Assembly (NCBI GenBank): GCA_022747635.1
Contig: JAKTNV010000024.1
Location: 2,294,001-2,358,000, forward strand
Direction: 5' to 3'
Length of the DNA stretch: 64,000 nt
DNA from: Hetaerina americana
Lineage: Eukaryota > Arthropoda > Insecta > Odonata > Calopterygidae
The translations under genes were made by a program, and so were the position numbers. The notes under the pieces are model-generated. The model made no database searches, was not told the origin of the DNA, and saw only the letters and a program-made list of their open reading frames with translations. Each line of letters opens with the position of its first letter. Position 1 is the stretch's first letter. Below are positions 50,201 to 62,254 of this stretch, one piece after another.

Positions 50201-52400
50201 CATATGTAGATATATAAGGGTTTATTGCAGTTTTGAAAAGATTTACAGAAAGAAGAGACGATACAATTACATCTCTCAGCAAACAGCGTTTTTAACAGAT
50301 ATTTTTCTCGGTGTAAATTTTATATCTAATGAGAAAATATCTGACACTATTCAGTTACATTTATTTGCACCAAGCTGGAAAGCAGGATAGAATTATTAAA
50401 ATTTTCTCCTAGTGCTCTCGCAAGAATTATCAGGGGAACCAACGGTTTGCTTTAATGACCTCCCGAGGACTTAAAACGAATTTTAAAATATTCGTCCACC
50501 GCGTCTTTTTTCCCTCCGTTCTATTTTTCTTTTAGTTTATCTCGTTCCACATTCACCCGCCTGTATTCTCGCCCGTAATTTGTTTACTTTTCTATCTCAC
50601 AAATGAGAAGGCAGCCGGTGGATCGGGAATCCGGCATGACGTAAACGATCCTTAATCAAGCAAAATGAAGGCATTCCTCCGCACTTCATTACCTCCTTCG
50701 CGTTTGTCATTTTCACCTGTGGTGGCTCCATCTTCCCCTGGACGATATTTCCCATTACGCCGCAGTCCCCGGGTACAATTTCATTCTATTGCCTCCCTAC
50801 AACTCCAGCCCTCACACTAACAAAATCCTCCCCGCCCAATCTTCATCCCCCCCTCGCTCTCCTATCCACTCGTCGGATATCCTCGGCCAACCCTCGTCCT
50901 GTCGGTCCAATTAATTTTTAATACCACTTGCTAAACACCTCCCTCCTTCCTTCGCCCACTCCCACTTCCACTCCTGCGCCCCCGACCCATCCCCCTTATC
51001 ATCCTGAATTAGTTTGCTCTCACCTCCGCGCCCCTACTTTTCTGCCAGTCTCGGTGACCACTTGCTCGACCCCATCCTCCTGGTACTCCAAAGCTTTCCA
51101 CCTGCTCTATTTCCATTTTTCCGCTTCGCATTCCAATCTTCCTCCATGTTGCCGTAATGCTCCGATGAACCCAACCCTCGCCCCTGCTTCTCCTCACTCA
51201 CCTCAACTTCACTCCATCTCCCTCCGCCATCCCCCAGGTCTCGTCATTCTCCTCTTCACCTCCTTTGTCCTTTTCCACTTTGGCACGACTGTTGTGCTAC
51301 GTTGGTCATTATAAAGTCGCTTCCCGGGCGACGGTGTTAGGCGCGTATCTCTCCCTCACTCCACCCGACTACAGTAGTGTCAGCTTTTGTGTATTGAAGA
51401 TGTCATATGGGTCACTTGGCTTCGTGTCGTGATTGGAGTTCCGTGCACCAGCGACGGTGGCTTTGTGAGTTATCTCGTGGGCCATCAGATAGAGGATTTG
51501 TTGTTCGGCTATACTTTTTTCGCAGAGTCTTCTTCCGAGAGAGTGAGAGATTTATCGCAAAATTTATCTCCGCTTACATATAAAAGAATATATTTAGTTT
51601 TGTCCTGCGCTCGGTGCTTTTTTTTTGGTAAAAATCATTCATATGCATGCTTTTAAAGTGATTGCTGCGTTGAAGTGTAGATATGGCCATTTTTCTATAT
51701 TTCTCAAGGTATTTATAGTATAACAAAATATCTTTTTTGTATGAATTTGCCTTCTGTCTCGCATAATAAACTTTTAAGAAATGTTTATTTGCATCGGAAA
51801 CCAATATTTAAATCGTTGAAATTTCACTTTCACCGTTTTGGCATTTCCCTTGAATTACTTTACCTTTATTCTATTTTTGATATAATGTAAATAAAATGAT
51901 TTGCATAGTAAATATATCTCTGCAAAAAATAGGAATCAGCTCTTTGAAATAAATAAATTTCACGACTATTTTAAAATTTTCACACAAAAAATAAACCCTA
52001 TGATTATTTTTCAGTTAGAAATAAATATACTACATTGCAGAAAAGCTAAAGGTAAGAGACCTAGTGAAAAAAGGTAGTGCTAGATAGTTGATAGGAGGTA
52101 AGCGTTTCTGATTGGAATACATTAAAAGAGATTTTTACAGAGCTCATGAGGGAAATACGTTGAAGTAGATACAAATTTGTTCTTTAACATGGTAGCATTA
52201 TGTGCGTTGTAGAGTAACTAATGGAAGAGGACCACAGCGAAGTCTCCTCGGAATGGAAACTTATGATGCTTATCGGTACAGAACTTGTATATTAGCTCTT
52301 AGTCAATGTTTCACCTCAACAGGTACCAGAGTACAGTCATAAATAGAGAATATGCCTTGAAGTGATTGGCCACAAATATAGAGTTTAAAATACTCTTCGC
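47240..52400. other. Mostly AT-rich intron-like DNA
   Basis: At 47843-47960 the sequence starting attaggttgggaaaag recalls some mariner ends, but nothing else supports it. A GC-richer, pyrimidine-skewed stretch lies at 50560-51330, with compositional open frames of up to 128 codons. Confidence 0.4.
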
Positions 52401-52615
52401 AATAATTTATTTCTTTATTTATTTATTGACTTAATTGGGCGAGGTTGACTAATAGTCCCTTCTTCCACCTAACGCTAAATTGTAGATATTACATTGAAGA
52501 CAATCACATACAACCAAGCCCTATATGGAGGGAAATTCACCTAGGTGGGAATCGAACCCACGACCTCTGGGTTGGTAGGCGAGGACGTTACCCCGCCGCC
52601 ACCGAGGTCAATAAT
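52401..52615 (-). mobile_element. SINE family D with tRNA-like head
   Basis: The - strand starts at about 52608 with gacctcggtggcggcggggt (box A region). A perfect box B, ggttcgattcc, is at 52558-52548. A body of about 130 bp follows and ends in an (attt)n-like tail (52404-52424). A short caataat repeat at both ends (52400-52406 and 52609-52615) may be the target duplication. No other copy is in the window. Confidence 0.75.
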
Positions 52616-54771
52616 GAGGAAGCAAAAGCTTAAAGCTAAAAATAAATCTTAACTCTGTAAGAATGGAATAATTTTCTTAGACAAACCGTGGCAATCACTC
52701 TCTTTATTTTAGTTGCATTAGTCGAAGATACCTTTACTTTAGATCCATGAGCCCTCATGGAGAAAATTACTGTATTGTAAACTCAATCTCTCTTCGATTA
52801 TGAAGCTCAATTATTTGTTAGGGCATTTCTTAGAGAACTGTTAATGACGCACCTTGACTGCATTCTGCGAATGAAGTTCACATAGCTCAGAAGGCTCAAA
52901 AAAATATGCTGTGCGCCCAACTGTCAATTGTACGCGTCTTTAATCACTCACTGGAAGTCACATCGAACATTTTTATGTGTATCTCTGAAAGCTAGATCGG
53001 ATATCATCCTGTTGGATAACATTATCTTTCTTCAAGCATACTCAATAAGAAATTTGTTTACCTTCAGAATCAATAAGAAATTCTGCCAAAGAATGGACAG
53101 AATTTGAGTGGTAGCCTTATGGTAGAGATATAAGGATATTTGAATCAAACAAAACTGCAGGATTTCGTTTGATGATAAATTTAATTCAATTAAGGAGAAA
53201 GGGATGTATTTCCCAATGGGGTCACTCTAACGACAACGAACTATTTTCGTTGATCAAGACTCGTTTGGCTAAGTCGGTCACGAAGGGGAGCAATGGGCTG
53301 GCGGCCGCGACCTGAGGTGAGAGTAGTCACGATACTCAGCCTGTCCGCTACGCAGGTAACTTACATCAATCCATCGGATCGTTCAAACAGAGAGCCACTA
53401 GACTAATCCCTTCTTTCTTGTGGATGAACAGCATTTATATCCCCGATAAAGGATGCACAGGGAAAACATAGTCATTTTCAGGGGCGCGAACACCTCCGAC
53501 TACTTGGTATCATTGCCCAAGAGCGTTTCTCACTTTAAAGGCCCTGAAAGTTATATGGCATCTCCCTCCCGCCATGTCCCAGACAAAGTCGGATCAACGT
53601 AGTTTCTTAGGACGTTCTGTTTACGTGTTCCTACCCCTTACGCTAGTCGAAGACGAGTGAGTGTCCCGTTTCGTTCGGGGCGGGTGTAGTGTGAGTGTGA
53701 CAGACGCCGACGAGGAAGGAGTATCTCAAGAGAGGAGGAAGGAACGGGAAAGGTCAAGGGTTTGCGGGAGGGAAGGTTGGCGGAGGGACGGAGCCAGGAA
53801 GGAGCGGAGGCGCAAGGGGAGGAGGAGGAGAGGGGAGGATATGGCGAGGGGTGCGCGCCCTCTCCTTGGAGGAGTCGAGGAAGGCCGTGAGGAGTGTATG
53901 CTGCTGGGGCCATGGCGTGTGCGCGTGACTGTGTGCCGTGTTGCCGGGGGAGGTAGGAAAACTCGAGGGGATTCTGGAGTGGCTGCTGAGTTAGAGCGGG
54001 GAGGAAGATGAGAAACTTAGGACGGGAAAGGGCGGAGAGGTAGGGCGGTGGGGGGGTGGGTGCGACGAGAAGGAAATTCGGGTGCTCCGAGGAGAGGAAG
54101 GCTCGAGGAAGGGAGCGGTGTGCGAGTGTCGTGGGACGAATAATGGAGAGGAATCCCACCCCTCCCCCTCCCTACTTTCTAAGAAGTAGGGCTAGGATAA
54201 AGGATTTGCCACTTACCGCACAATGGCGGACTTCCTCTCCACAAGCGCAGGGTCTCTACTGTTGTGCAGCCCGCGAGCAACCGGGGGGATTAGGGGTGAG
54301 GTCAGGTTCCCGATCCGCCCAAGTCTGATTGCACGGTAGGAGTCATTGTGGGCGTCCCTTGACAGCTGTGGTTATATACTCCATTAAAGCCCGGCGAGAG
54401 AATAGGAACACGGATCCCGGTTAGACTTGGAGAAATGTTTTGGGTAGGGTCAAGGGGTGGAAGGAAGCTTGAAGTCAATGTTAGCACACCCTTTAAGAAA
54501 GGTGTCAGCATGTCCGTTGTCATTTTCACTCCTCTCGAGGAAATTACCCAGGTGACAGTGAACTTCCATGTGTTCCAAGTGCCCGTGCGGAGTGAAAACC
54601 AGAATAAAAGTATACAAAAATTCTTTTATTTTGGTTTTCACATGAGATCCATTTAATATAGGTCTAAATTCATCAAATATTCTTATTCAGTTTTGTTTTA
54701 ACTCGCAAAATACTAAAAATAAGTAATAATACAAAATGCGTTCTTATGGCAATGCGTTTCAAGAAACCGAG
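52616..54771. other. Non-coding DNA with purine-rich GC island
   Basis: The island at 53640-54330 is strongly G/A-skewed on the + strand. Open frames of 116 and 173 codons on opposite strands are mirror effects of this skew. It could be a promoter-type island, but no transcript structure is visible. Confidence 0.4.
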
Positions 54772-55077
54772 GGTATCGGAATGGTGTAGTAGCTAGTGTA
54801 CTGGCTTCCCACCGAGAGGGCTCAGGTTCTAATCCTAGAGGCGGCAGATATTTTTTACTGGTATCCTGATCCCTACTAGAGGTACTTTGTGGAGTACGTG
54901 CACACTTACAGTGAGTACGCCGTCCGTCGGATGGGACGTTAACTTGCAGACTTCTTGGCGCCTTTAGTTAAACGTGACGCCAGGTTTCTCTCTACCCTCC
55001 CTCCTTTCCCATCCATCCCTAATGGCGCAAATGACCTTGGCTGTCGGTCGCTCACCCCCTAAGTACTACCACTACCA
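54772..55077 (+). mobile_element. SINE family A, copy 3, diverged
   Basis: The head is tatcggaatggtgtagtagc, with box-B-like caggttctaatcc (about 54824-54836). The body shares gtgagtacgccgtccgtcgg and gatgggacgttaa with the other copies and ends in tactaccactacc. A segment near 54975 is deleted relative to copies 1 and 2. Confidence 0.83.
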
Positions 55078-58000
55078 GAAGATCGAGTACGCCAGAAGAA
55101 TATCATAGCATGACAGACATGATAACAATAAATCGTGGAGATATAGTAATTATTATTATATATTATTATATTTTATCAACTGAAACAATTGGTCTTGCGT
55201 ATTTTGCGAGTGCGTGAGAATGGTTTGCTAGACCGTAGATTAGGCAAAATATGACGGGAACCTTCGGAAATGTGCTTTTGAAAACATTGGAATACATATT
55301 CTCTATAGAAGTCGGATTAATGTACAGGAACCGTTTGTTCACGTTGCAACTAATTAGTAAAATATACTTCCAAATTTATTGAATGAATTGGTATATTTGC
55401 CAATTATTATATTTTAATAAAGCAGACTTTCAGTTAATGCTGAGTATTTCTATATTAGTATGCAAAAATGAGAGCTAATCTTCTAAAACCTACTTTTTTC
55501 CAATGATGTAAAGTTGTGAATATTCAATCATAAAACCATGATTTTAGTGTACAATCGCGTTTGGAAATGATTATATGAAAGAATTAAATGTAATATTTAT
55601 ATTTTTTAATCTCCAGATTTTAACTATTACAACTATTTAAAATTTGCCGTATCGGTACTCACAGCTCTCTTGTATGACGCCCTCTATTTTCTCTTATTCG
55701 TTTGAATTCGTGCCTCATTCGGCGTCAAATGAGTTTAAGTTGAATTTGTTAGACGTGCTCTTGAACCCTTTCGTTCATTATAAGAATACGTCCAAGGATA
55801 TCTTTTTGTGAGCATAAATATTCAATATACACTCTCCCACCGTCACTACTAAACTCATTTCGCTTACGAGTAAACGGATAGAGGACTTAGTTCATAAAAA
55901 AGGTAAAACATATGTATGTGTGCATCTAATGTCTTAATCCTTTGCTTAATATAATCGGTATAATCTTAAACATGCATATGATTCGCACATTAATGCAGAA
56001 GCAGAATATTTTGCAATGAAACAGATTCTTTATCATAAAAGATACTTAGGCTACATAATAATAATGAAACCATCAAAATACTCACACCTTTGACTGTAAA
56101 TTTTCCCGCAGTAGTTTAAAATCCCGACAGGCGGCATATAAGTACATTTTAATTGATATTAAAGGCTAACATCATAATTTTTTATGGCAATGGAAATTTA
56201 TTTTTTCTCTCCCGTCGAACAGCAATATAACAATTGATGACTACTCTTACCAAGAATGATGTAATAGTAGTACAAGTAGTACAAGGATACATTATTTCCT
56301 CTCCAAGCACTGCATAGCAAGCATAAAATTTCTTGTAAAAAATGTTGAGCATGCATCTTATTCCTTTTCCACCAATCTGATGTAACCTTTCCAGTTCCCT
56401 GTGTCCCTTTGGAATACATTCAATATGTCCCCATCCCACAAGCATCCTCAATGGTCACGTTCAAAGGCATCTCGCGACCCGAAATGTAGGCATCGGAAAG
56501 TATAAGGGAGGGGGGGAATGATGTAGGCGGTGAGTGGACGAGAAGGCGGAAGGGAAAGAGGGGGGGGGGGAAGAAGAAGAGGTGTAGAGAGAGTTGCGGA
56601 CCGAAGAGGAGCGGGAGAAAGGGGAAGGGAGAGAAAGGACCGAGAGAGAGCCGAGACGTGTGGAAGAGAGCTGGGAGACGGGGTGAGACGATCCCCCTCC
56701 CCTCTTCTCATTCACCTCTCCGAAGACGGGCATCTCCCTAGAGTTTCCAAGGATTGCGTCTCCTTGGTTCCCTTGGGCTGTTGGGGTGGAAGTCCTCGGG
56801 CTCCTCCAAAGCAGCGGCATCCCCGGGGGAGGAAGGAGGCCGCTCCCCATCCCCACCCTCTCTTTTTCCCCGTCGTTTTCACCACCCCCGCCATTCTCGC
56901 TCCTTTACAAAAAACATGCACGAGAGCACGAGCAAACACGCCGGCGCCCACGCACGGGCGGAATTGGGCAGCATTGGGTGTAAAGTGTGCGTGCATGCGT
57001 GTATCGGTGGGGTGGGTCTGGAAGAAAGGGTAGTGCGTGGGAAGGATGAGAGGGTAAGGGGACTCGGAATCTACCTCGAGGGCTTTCTGTTGCTGAAACC
57101 CGCTGCCGTTCACGGTAACCTCGGGGGGAGAGGTTTAGTTAGAGCGGTCGGGTGCTTTAATGTGACTAGGGAAGCGTATTGAACTGAGCAGTTGGATCAA
57201 AGATGGCGACTATCTTATAAATAGACTATGATCCGCGCGATTTCAATGCCATTTAAATTGGTGATTTTTCATATGCACACGTACGAGGTGAGTTTTTTTA
57301 GCGCTCGAAAGTCATTTGAGGAGGTTGGAGTATTTTTTCGGAGGTAAGAGTTTTTAATATCGATCATAATTGCCATTAATGGATGATGTCTTTTTAAATT
57401 AAATTCAAATAATGGCGTAATACCACGTGAACAAGTGCGGCCATAATTATCAGAAATGATTAGCAGAGGCAATTAGGTATATACAATTAGAATTTGATAA
57501 TAGATAGAGTTGCACAAGTATCGAATTATAGATATTTTGAAATACGTTACCATACCTTGTTATTGTAACTGGAGTCGCCGAGATATCCAAATCTCTTTTT
57601 CAGAATCCTATTTACGTTAGAGTTCATTGTTCGATCCAAGTTTTTTAGTGGAAAATTATTTGAAGCTCTCATTATCAGAAAATACCCTCCATTACGAGAG
57701 GGTATTTTCCTCCATTACGCTATTACATAGCATTTTTTTAAATATCATTAATCAATTTGTAAAAATCTTTGTCTTTATTTCAGAGCCAAAATAATAACTA
57801 GAAATAATAAGATAATTTTGATCGCTAGTTCTCGCTGAATTTTCTATCAAAGTAATGCATATTATAATTCTATATTACTGCACAAATTGCCACAAGGGTG
57901 TGTCGTGGGGGGTGTCAGGGCACCAGCGTCTATTTTCTTTATTCATCCCGTTGTTCGAATCTACAAATTTAATTTATTTGCCATTAATTGGGTGCACTGT

Positions 58001-58404
58001 ACTTGAAAATATTCTAAGACCTGCCTTTTCCCTTCCAGGGTCAAGAAACTTTATATTTATATACCTGATACTCCATCAGGTATATTCATTTAATTTTCTG
58101 ATTTTTCTTGTTGTATTTAATTGATAAATCAATTTTCTATTTTGTGAAAACATAAAAGAGCTAACTGCGGCTTTAATGAAATACAAGAGAAAATATGGTA
58201 CATAATTTTGTGTTTGTATTCATATTTTTTCTAATATTTGGAGTTAATCTGAGGTTTAAAATTTGCTTTCCGCACTATATAAAGTTTTTCCTTTATTTGG
58301 AAATGTTTATTAATCCCAGGACGCAATAAGAACTAAAAAATCTTGGGAAAATTTGTTCAAAATTTCCCGCTCTTTCCGTTACAATGAAATGAGTTTCATT
58401 GCAG
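55078..58404. other. Intron-like DNA with GC-rich island and a hairpin
   Basis: The island at 56460-57180 contains a purine-rich part (56500-56700) and a pyrimidine-rich part (56820-56900). Open frames of up to 167 codons overlap on both strands and look compositional. A 12-bp hairpin lies at 57678-57709. Confidence 0.4.
57678..57709. repeat. 12-bp perfect hairpin
   Basis: gaaaataccctc (57678-57689) and its reverse complement (57698-57709) enclose an 8-nt loop. cctccattacg occurs in the loop side and again just after the hairpin. Confidence 0.8.
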
Positions 58405-58532
58405 GCCACAGAGCAAGGGCGTCGCTACGAGTCGCTGTCAGCGCAGTGTCGCTCCGTGGCGGGTCCACCGGATCTCGCTAACTTTGCTCGCTCCGTCCCG
58501 GTAATGCCTCATCACCATCACCCATTACCCAG
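58405..58532 (+). CDS. Coding exon, split + strand gene
   Basis: The acceptor is gtttcattgcag (ending 58404) and the donor AG|gtaaat (58533). The 128 bases start in phase 0, continuing the frame of the exon at 36873 or 47177, and end with two bases of an Arg codon completed by the next exon. It encodes ATEQGRRYESLSAQCRSVAG followed by PPDLANFARS and a VPVMPHHHHPLPR tail. The first part looks helical; the four adjacent His and the Pro residues lead into a flexible linker. The exon is GC-rich in AT-rich surroundings. I do not recognise the family. Confidence 0.85.
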
Positions 58533-59117
58533 GTAAATATGTTAGCATAAAAAATAAAATAAAAGTTTTGAAAAAATTCCTACACGTTTTTTGGGATGAA
58601 CGTATATTGAAAGACTCAATGTAATTCATTTTGCTCATAGTTCTTTTGCTCGCTCGTAGCATATGCAAGCTGAAAATAAGAGTAGTGCATTGAAGAGGTG
58701 GGTAATTCTAAGTTATAACCTCCATTAGTTAACACTATAATCCATAAGTTATCGGCCATTAATTTGTAACAAATATTGGAGTAATTATGTGAAACTTATA
58801 TGCATCTTCAATCTTCTTAAAGATTCGTATCATATGCTGATTGATTATTTGTCGATTCGTAAGTTAAAATTTACGAATTTTTCTTTAGAATATCGTAAAT
58901 CTACAGGTTTATGGTCAATGACATTGGTCGCAAGTCATTTGTAAGAGATGGAAAAGGGAATTCATGCAGTGGAAGTTACAAGAGAAATTTTGAAACCTAA
59001 TTTCAGGGGTTACGAGTATTCGTAATTGCTTAATATTTTCGTCCTAAAACTTGAGGATATCTTAGCTTCACATGTCATAGATACGCTCAAAATTTGATTC
59101 GAAATTTCCCTCCACAG
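58533..59117 (+). other. Intron between the 58405 and 59118 exons
   Basis: It is 585 bp, gtaaat...ccacag, AT-rich, with no other feature. Confidence 0.75.
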
Positions 59118-59253
59118 GCCGAAAGCATTCGCTCCTCCCCAGCCGTCGACGGGGCAGTCGTCCTCTCCACCATCTCCCGGTGGCGGAACGAACCTGGACA
59201 TGGGAGGCTTCGACAACGACGCCAACTCCTTGGGGGTGATGGGATCAGGAAAC
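59118..59253 (+). CDS. Coding exon, split + strand gene, Pro/Ser/Gly-rich linker
   Basis: The acceptor is atttccctccacag and the donor a consensus C|gtaagtag. The first base completes the Arg codon split from the previous exon; 45 codons follow, ending in phase 0. The sequence runs PKAFAPPQPSTGQSSSPPSP then GGGTNLDMGGFDNDANSLG and VMGSGN. It is a disordered-type linker, first Pro/Ser-rich and then Gly/Asp/Asn-rich. Agreement of frame across the junction is the main support. Confidence 0.86.
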
Positions 59254-62075
59254 GTAAGTAGCCCAAACCCTTCTTTCGCTTAAACCAGTGGCGTAGTGGG
59301 TCGGCCGGTCGACGGACGATCACATGAGGGCGATGCCACGGAGGGAAGTGGGAAATAAAGAGGGGGCCAGCGGAGGGTGAGCCATGCAGAGGGGAATAAA
59401 TAAAACTCCCAAGGGGAGAGGGGTGGGGATTAGGGGTGTTGCGGGAGAGAACCCGGCGTCCCCGTGGAGCTCAAAATTTCGGAATCCAGTCTTTTGAGAG
59501 GGGGGGGGGGTTAGTCACTTTCCCGCCACAACACTCCACTTCTCGCACGCCGCGTCGCTGTTTGTTTTCCGCCTTGGAACGGGGGTCACGCTTTCCGCCG
59601 CAATTTATCGATTGGTGCCCTTCAGTCGAGGCCGCGCAATGCGTTCGTCGAAAACACCTGTGAAACAGGTGGCGGATGTGGTGCAAAACGTTGACGGAAA
59701 TTTTCCATCGCATTTCACCCAAGCAAAATTGCTTGCAAACCCCTTTACCGATTTTGGACAAATATTCATCCTGCTAAACGAATTCTCTAACACAAGCCCT
59801 AACAATTCTCTATGGCAACCTTTAATTTCGATTTTCCTGCTCATTCTCTCATTAAATTTGGTGCTGCAGTTGGACACCCATTCAGGCGGAATAGAATTTT
59901 TCATGACACTCGAATTTCTGGAACTCTCCATGTGTTCCATAAAGATCTTTCTTTTTGCTACTAATATATATTAAGGGGAAATAGGTTTCCTATTGTTATT
60001 GCTATCGTTTTTCACCTTGTACCTTTTTTACCTTGTATTCAAGCGTAGTGGTATCTTACAAAAATTACGTGAGCAAATTTTAAAGAAATTCATATATTTG
60101 AGAGTAAATTGATGACCTTTTACGTTCTCAAGTATTTAGGCTTATAGGTTATTATCCATCAAGATTCATGATATTTTGAAAAAGCTGTGAGGTAAAGATT
60201 TATCGCAGCACTACCAGGAAAAGATATAATTTCTTGTTGAATCTTGGTGGCTAGTTAGTGTTTTCCCTCTTATTCTAATTCGTTGTGTTTTATTGTGTGC
60301 TGTCATGGATTTCAAGAGTAGTGGTCGTAAAGACAAAGATTAAGGATTTCGTTCAGATGACAACACACTATAATTCAAAGAAATAAAATTAGATACTTTG
60401 AATCATTTTAAGAAAGTTAACATTTGGAAGTAGAAAAGAAGGTTTAGAATTACCAAACCTACAAGACGGTAATACAATCAGAACACAGAATCACACATAC
60501 GCTGGATTTCTAGGAAGAGAGGAGAAAGAACAACCACGGTGAATGGTCGGAGCCACTTAAATATACTCACTCGTTGCGTATGAAAATTTATTTGACCAAC
60601 AGAATAGTCAGACGTTGAATCCGCGCTTTATTAAGTGGCGATTCGCGAAGAAATTGAGGGAGAAAATAAGAATCATGACAAAAGACAGCTTAGATAACTT
60701 GCTTAAAATAATTTAAATAAAAAATCATTCGAAAGATGCCATTGCTAATATAAAGTGAAGTATAATATTTAGTTTCAAAATACATGTGCTGGACACTTTG
60801 CAGTTAGTGAGAATATAGATTTTACGAGATTATTACTTGAAAATTGCAATCTAAATCCTCGTGCTTATGGTATAATAAAGTAGTTTTTGTATAAGCATAT
60901 ATCATTTGTCCACCAACCATCTTTACTAGTTAATATGTCTTCTAGGCTAAAATTAATCGAGAGCGTTTATTTCTTAAATGACTGATCAAAATGTATGAGT
61001 GAGATGTATTCGTTTATAAGAGTATATTAGTAAAAATATTATTCCTCCAGGTAATATAAAATCATAAATTTGAATCAGGTGTGGTACATAGACCGTTTAG
61101 CTACTGAATGACGGGCCTTCGGTTTAAATCCTATCAATAAATCAATGAAGTGTTCTTCTAAAACATCCTGGGAAACTAAATTGTAGTACAGAGGAGCACT
61201 CAGATCCTGAATGTATGAATTTCATCCACATTCTAAATTAGTTTCGAATGAGCTCAGCCCTTACCCTTGTAATCAACCCTCAGGTAGATTGCGCTGGGCG
61301 GAGAGAATGAATTGAACAAGCCGCTTGCATGTAAGGTAGTCCAAATTCATACATATTTCATCATGAGCTATACGATTAAATCAGTTTTTGACTCATTGCG
61401 TCCATCTTTCACGACTACGTATGTATGAAGCATTAATTGTCTCTCACGAATGACCAGTTTTTCACGTTGAAGCCTAGAAATGCTAGTAATCTTCCCCTGT
61501 TGATAAATGTTCTGCGACATTTTTATAAAATTCAGAAGAGGGCACTATTTTTCTCTAAGTTTCAATAATGCGGCACCGAATGAGCGAAATAAAGTGTTGT
61601 AATTATAAACGTACGGGATGAATTCCAAAACAATTCGGGACAGGAAGAACGCCTCCCGCGTTGAAAAAATAGTACACGCACAAAAGAATTCTCGGCCCTG
61701 ATAAACAAGTAAATTTGCGCAGAGGGACAACAAAAGGACACGCCCTTCACCATTAAAAGCCATTCTTTGTGCTACCAAACGCTCGACGGCGTTTTCTTTG
61801 TCTGAGGTCGTTCGGGATGCATGTTTTAACGGAATGCTGCGGCGCTGCCGCGAGTACTCGCTCTCCGCGCTTCATGAAACCCTCGATTAGCATTTAAATC
61901 CCCATCTCCCTCCGCTGGACAAAGGCGGGGGAAAATGAGTCTGAGGGCCACCAATATATTTATCGCCCTCTTCTTCTCTAGTACCATGAAACTGGGGCCG
62001 GGGGCGAACCCCGCACTCACCCCTCGACCACACCTCCCTTCTCTCAGACGCGCGACGCGTTTCTCACCGGCACAG
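59254..62075 (+). other. Intron between the 59118 and 62076 exons
   Basis: It begins gtaagtag. It has a GC-richer first part (to about 59650, with a G-run at 59502-59511) and AT-rich remainder. A weak tRNA-like stretch at 61085-61135 with cggtttaaatcc may be a SINE relic. Confidence 0.65.
61080..61330 (+). mobile_element. Possible decayed tRNA-derived SINE
   Basis: A box-A-like tagctactgaatgacgg and a box-B-like ggtttaaatcc are spaced as in a tRNA head. The following sequence matches none of the other families here, and the end is unknown. Confidence 0.25.
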
Positions 62076-62254
62076 GATTCGCTGGTGCTGCCGCCGCCGC
62101 TCAAGAACGAGATCGTGCTGGAGCGGAGCGGGTCGTCGGCGGTGGCCCCGCTGCGCAGCAGGTACGACGCCCTCAAGAAGGACGCCTCGGAGCTGGAGAC
62201 TCAGATCAAGCAGGCGGCCGACGCCCTCGACACACTCATCAGGATGCAGCAGAG
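62076..62254 (+). CDS. Coding exon, split + strand gene, helical coiled-coil-like
   Basis: The acceptor ctcaccggcacag ends at 62075 and the donor is AG|gtactg. The phase-0 start fits the previous exon; 179 bases give 59 codons plus two bases. It reads DSLVLPPPLKNEIVLERSGS, then SAVAPLRSRYDALKKDASEL and ETQIKQAADALDTLIRMQQ. The second half, from about residue 28, has hydrophobic residues spaced like a coiled coil. The GC content at third codon positions is very high. The acceptor at 62047 (ctctcag) would break the frame from the preceding exon, which favours 62076. The gene continues beyond, but no further exon was found before 64000. Confidence 0.84.

Noticed and set aside
52530..52608. Possible tRNA gene on the - strand
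   Set aside because: Box B is good, but the head is followed by a SINE body and the stems do not form a convincing clover-leaf. The same holds for the heads at 11737, 17064, 16323, 37081 and 54772.
53638..54159. 173-codon - strand frame and 116-codon + strand frame
   Set aside because: Mirror images of the same purine-rich tract; no domain.
56461..57182. Overlapping open frames of 131-167 codons on both strands
   Set aside because: Low stop-codon density from GC-rich, skewed sequence; translations are Arg/Gly- or Pro/Ser-rich low complexity.
58039..58079. Exon-like patch with good acceptor (VKKLYIYIPDTPS)
   Set aside because: 41 nt would break the frame between exons that fit each other without it.
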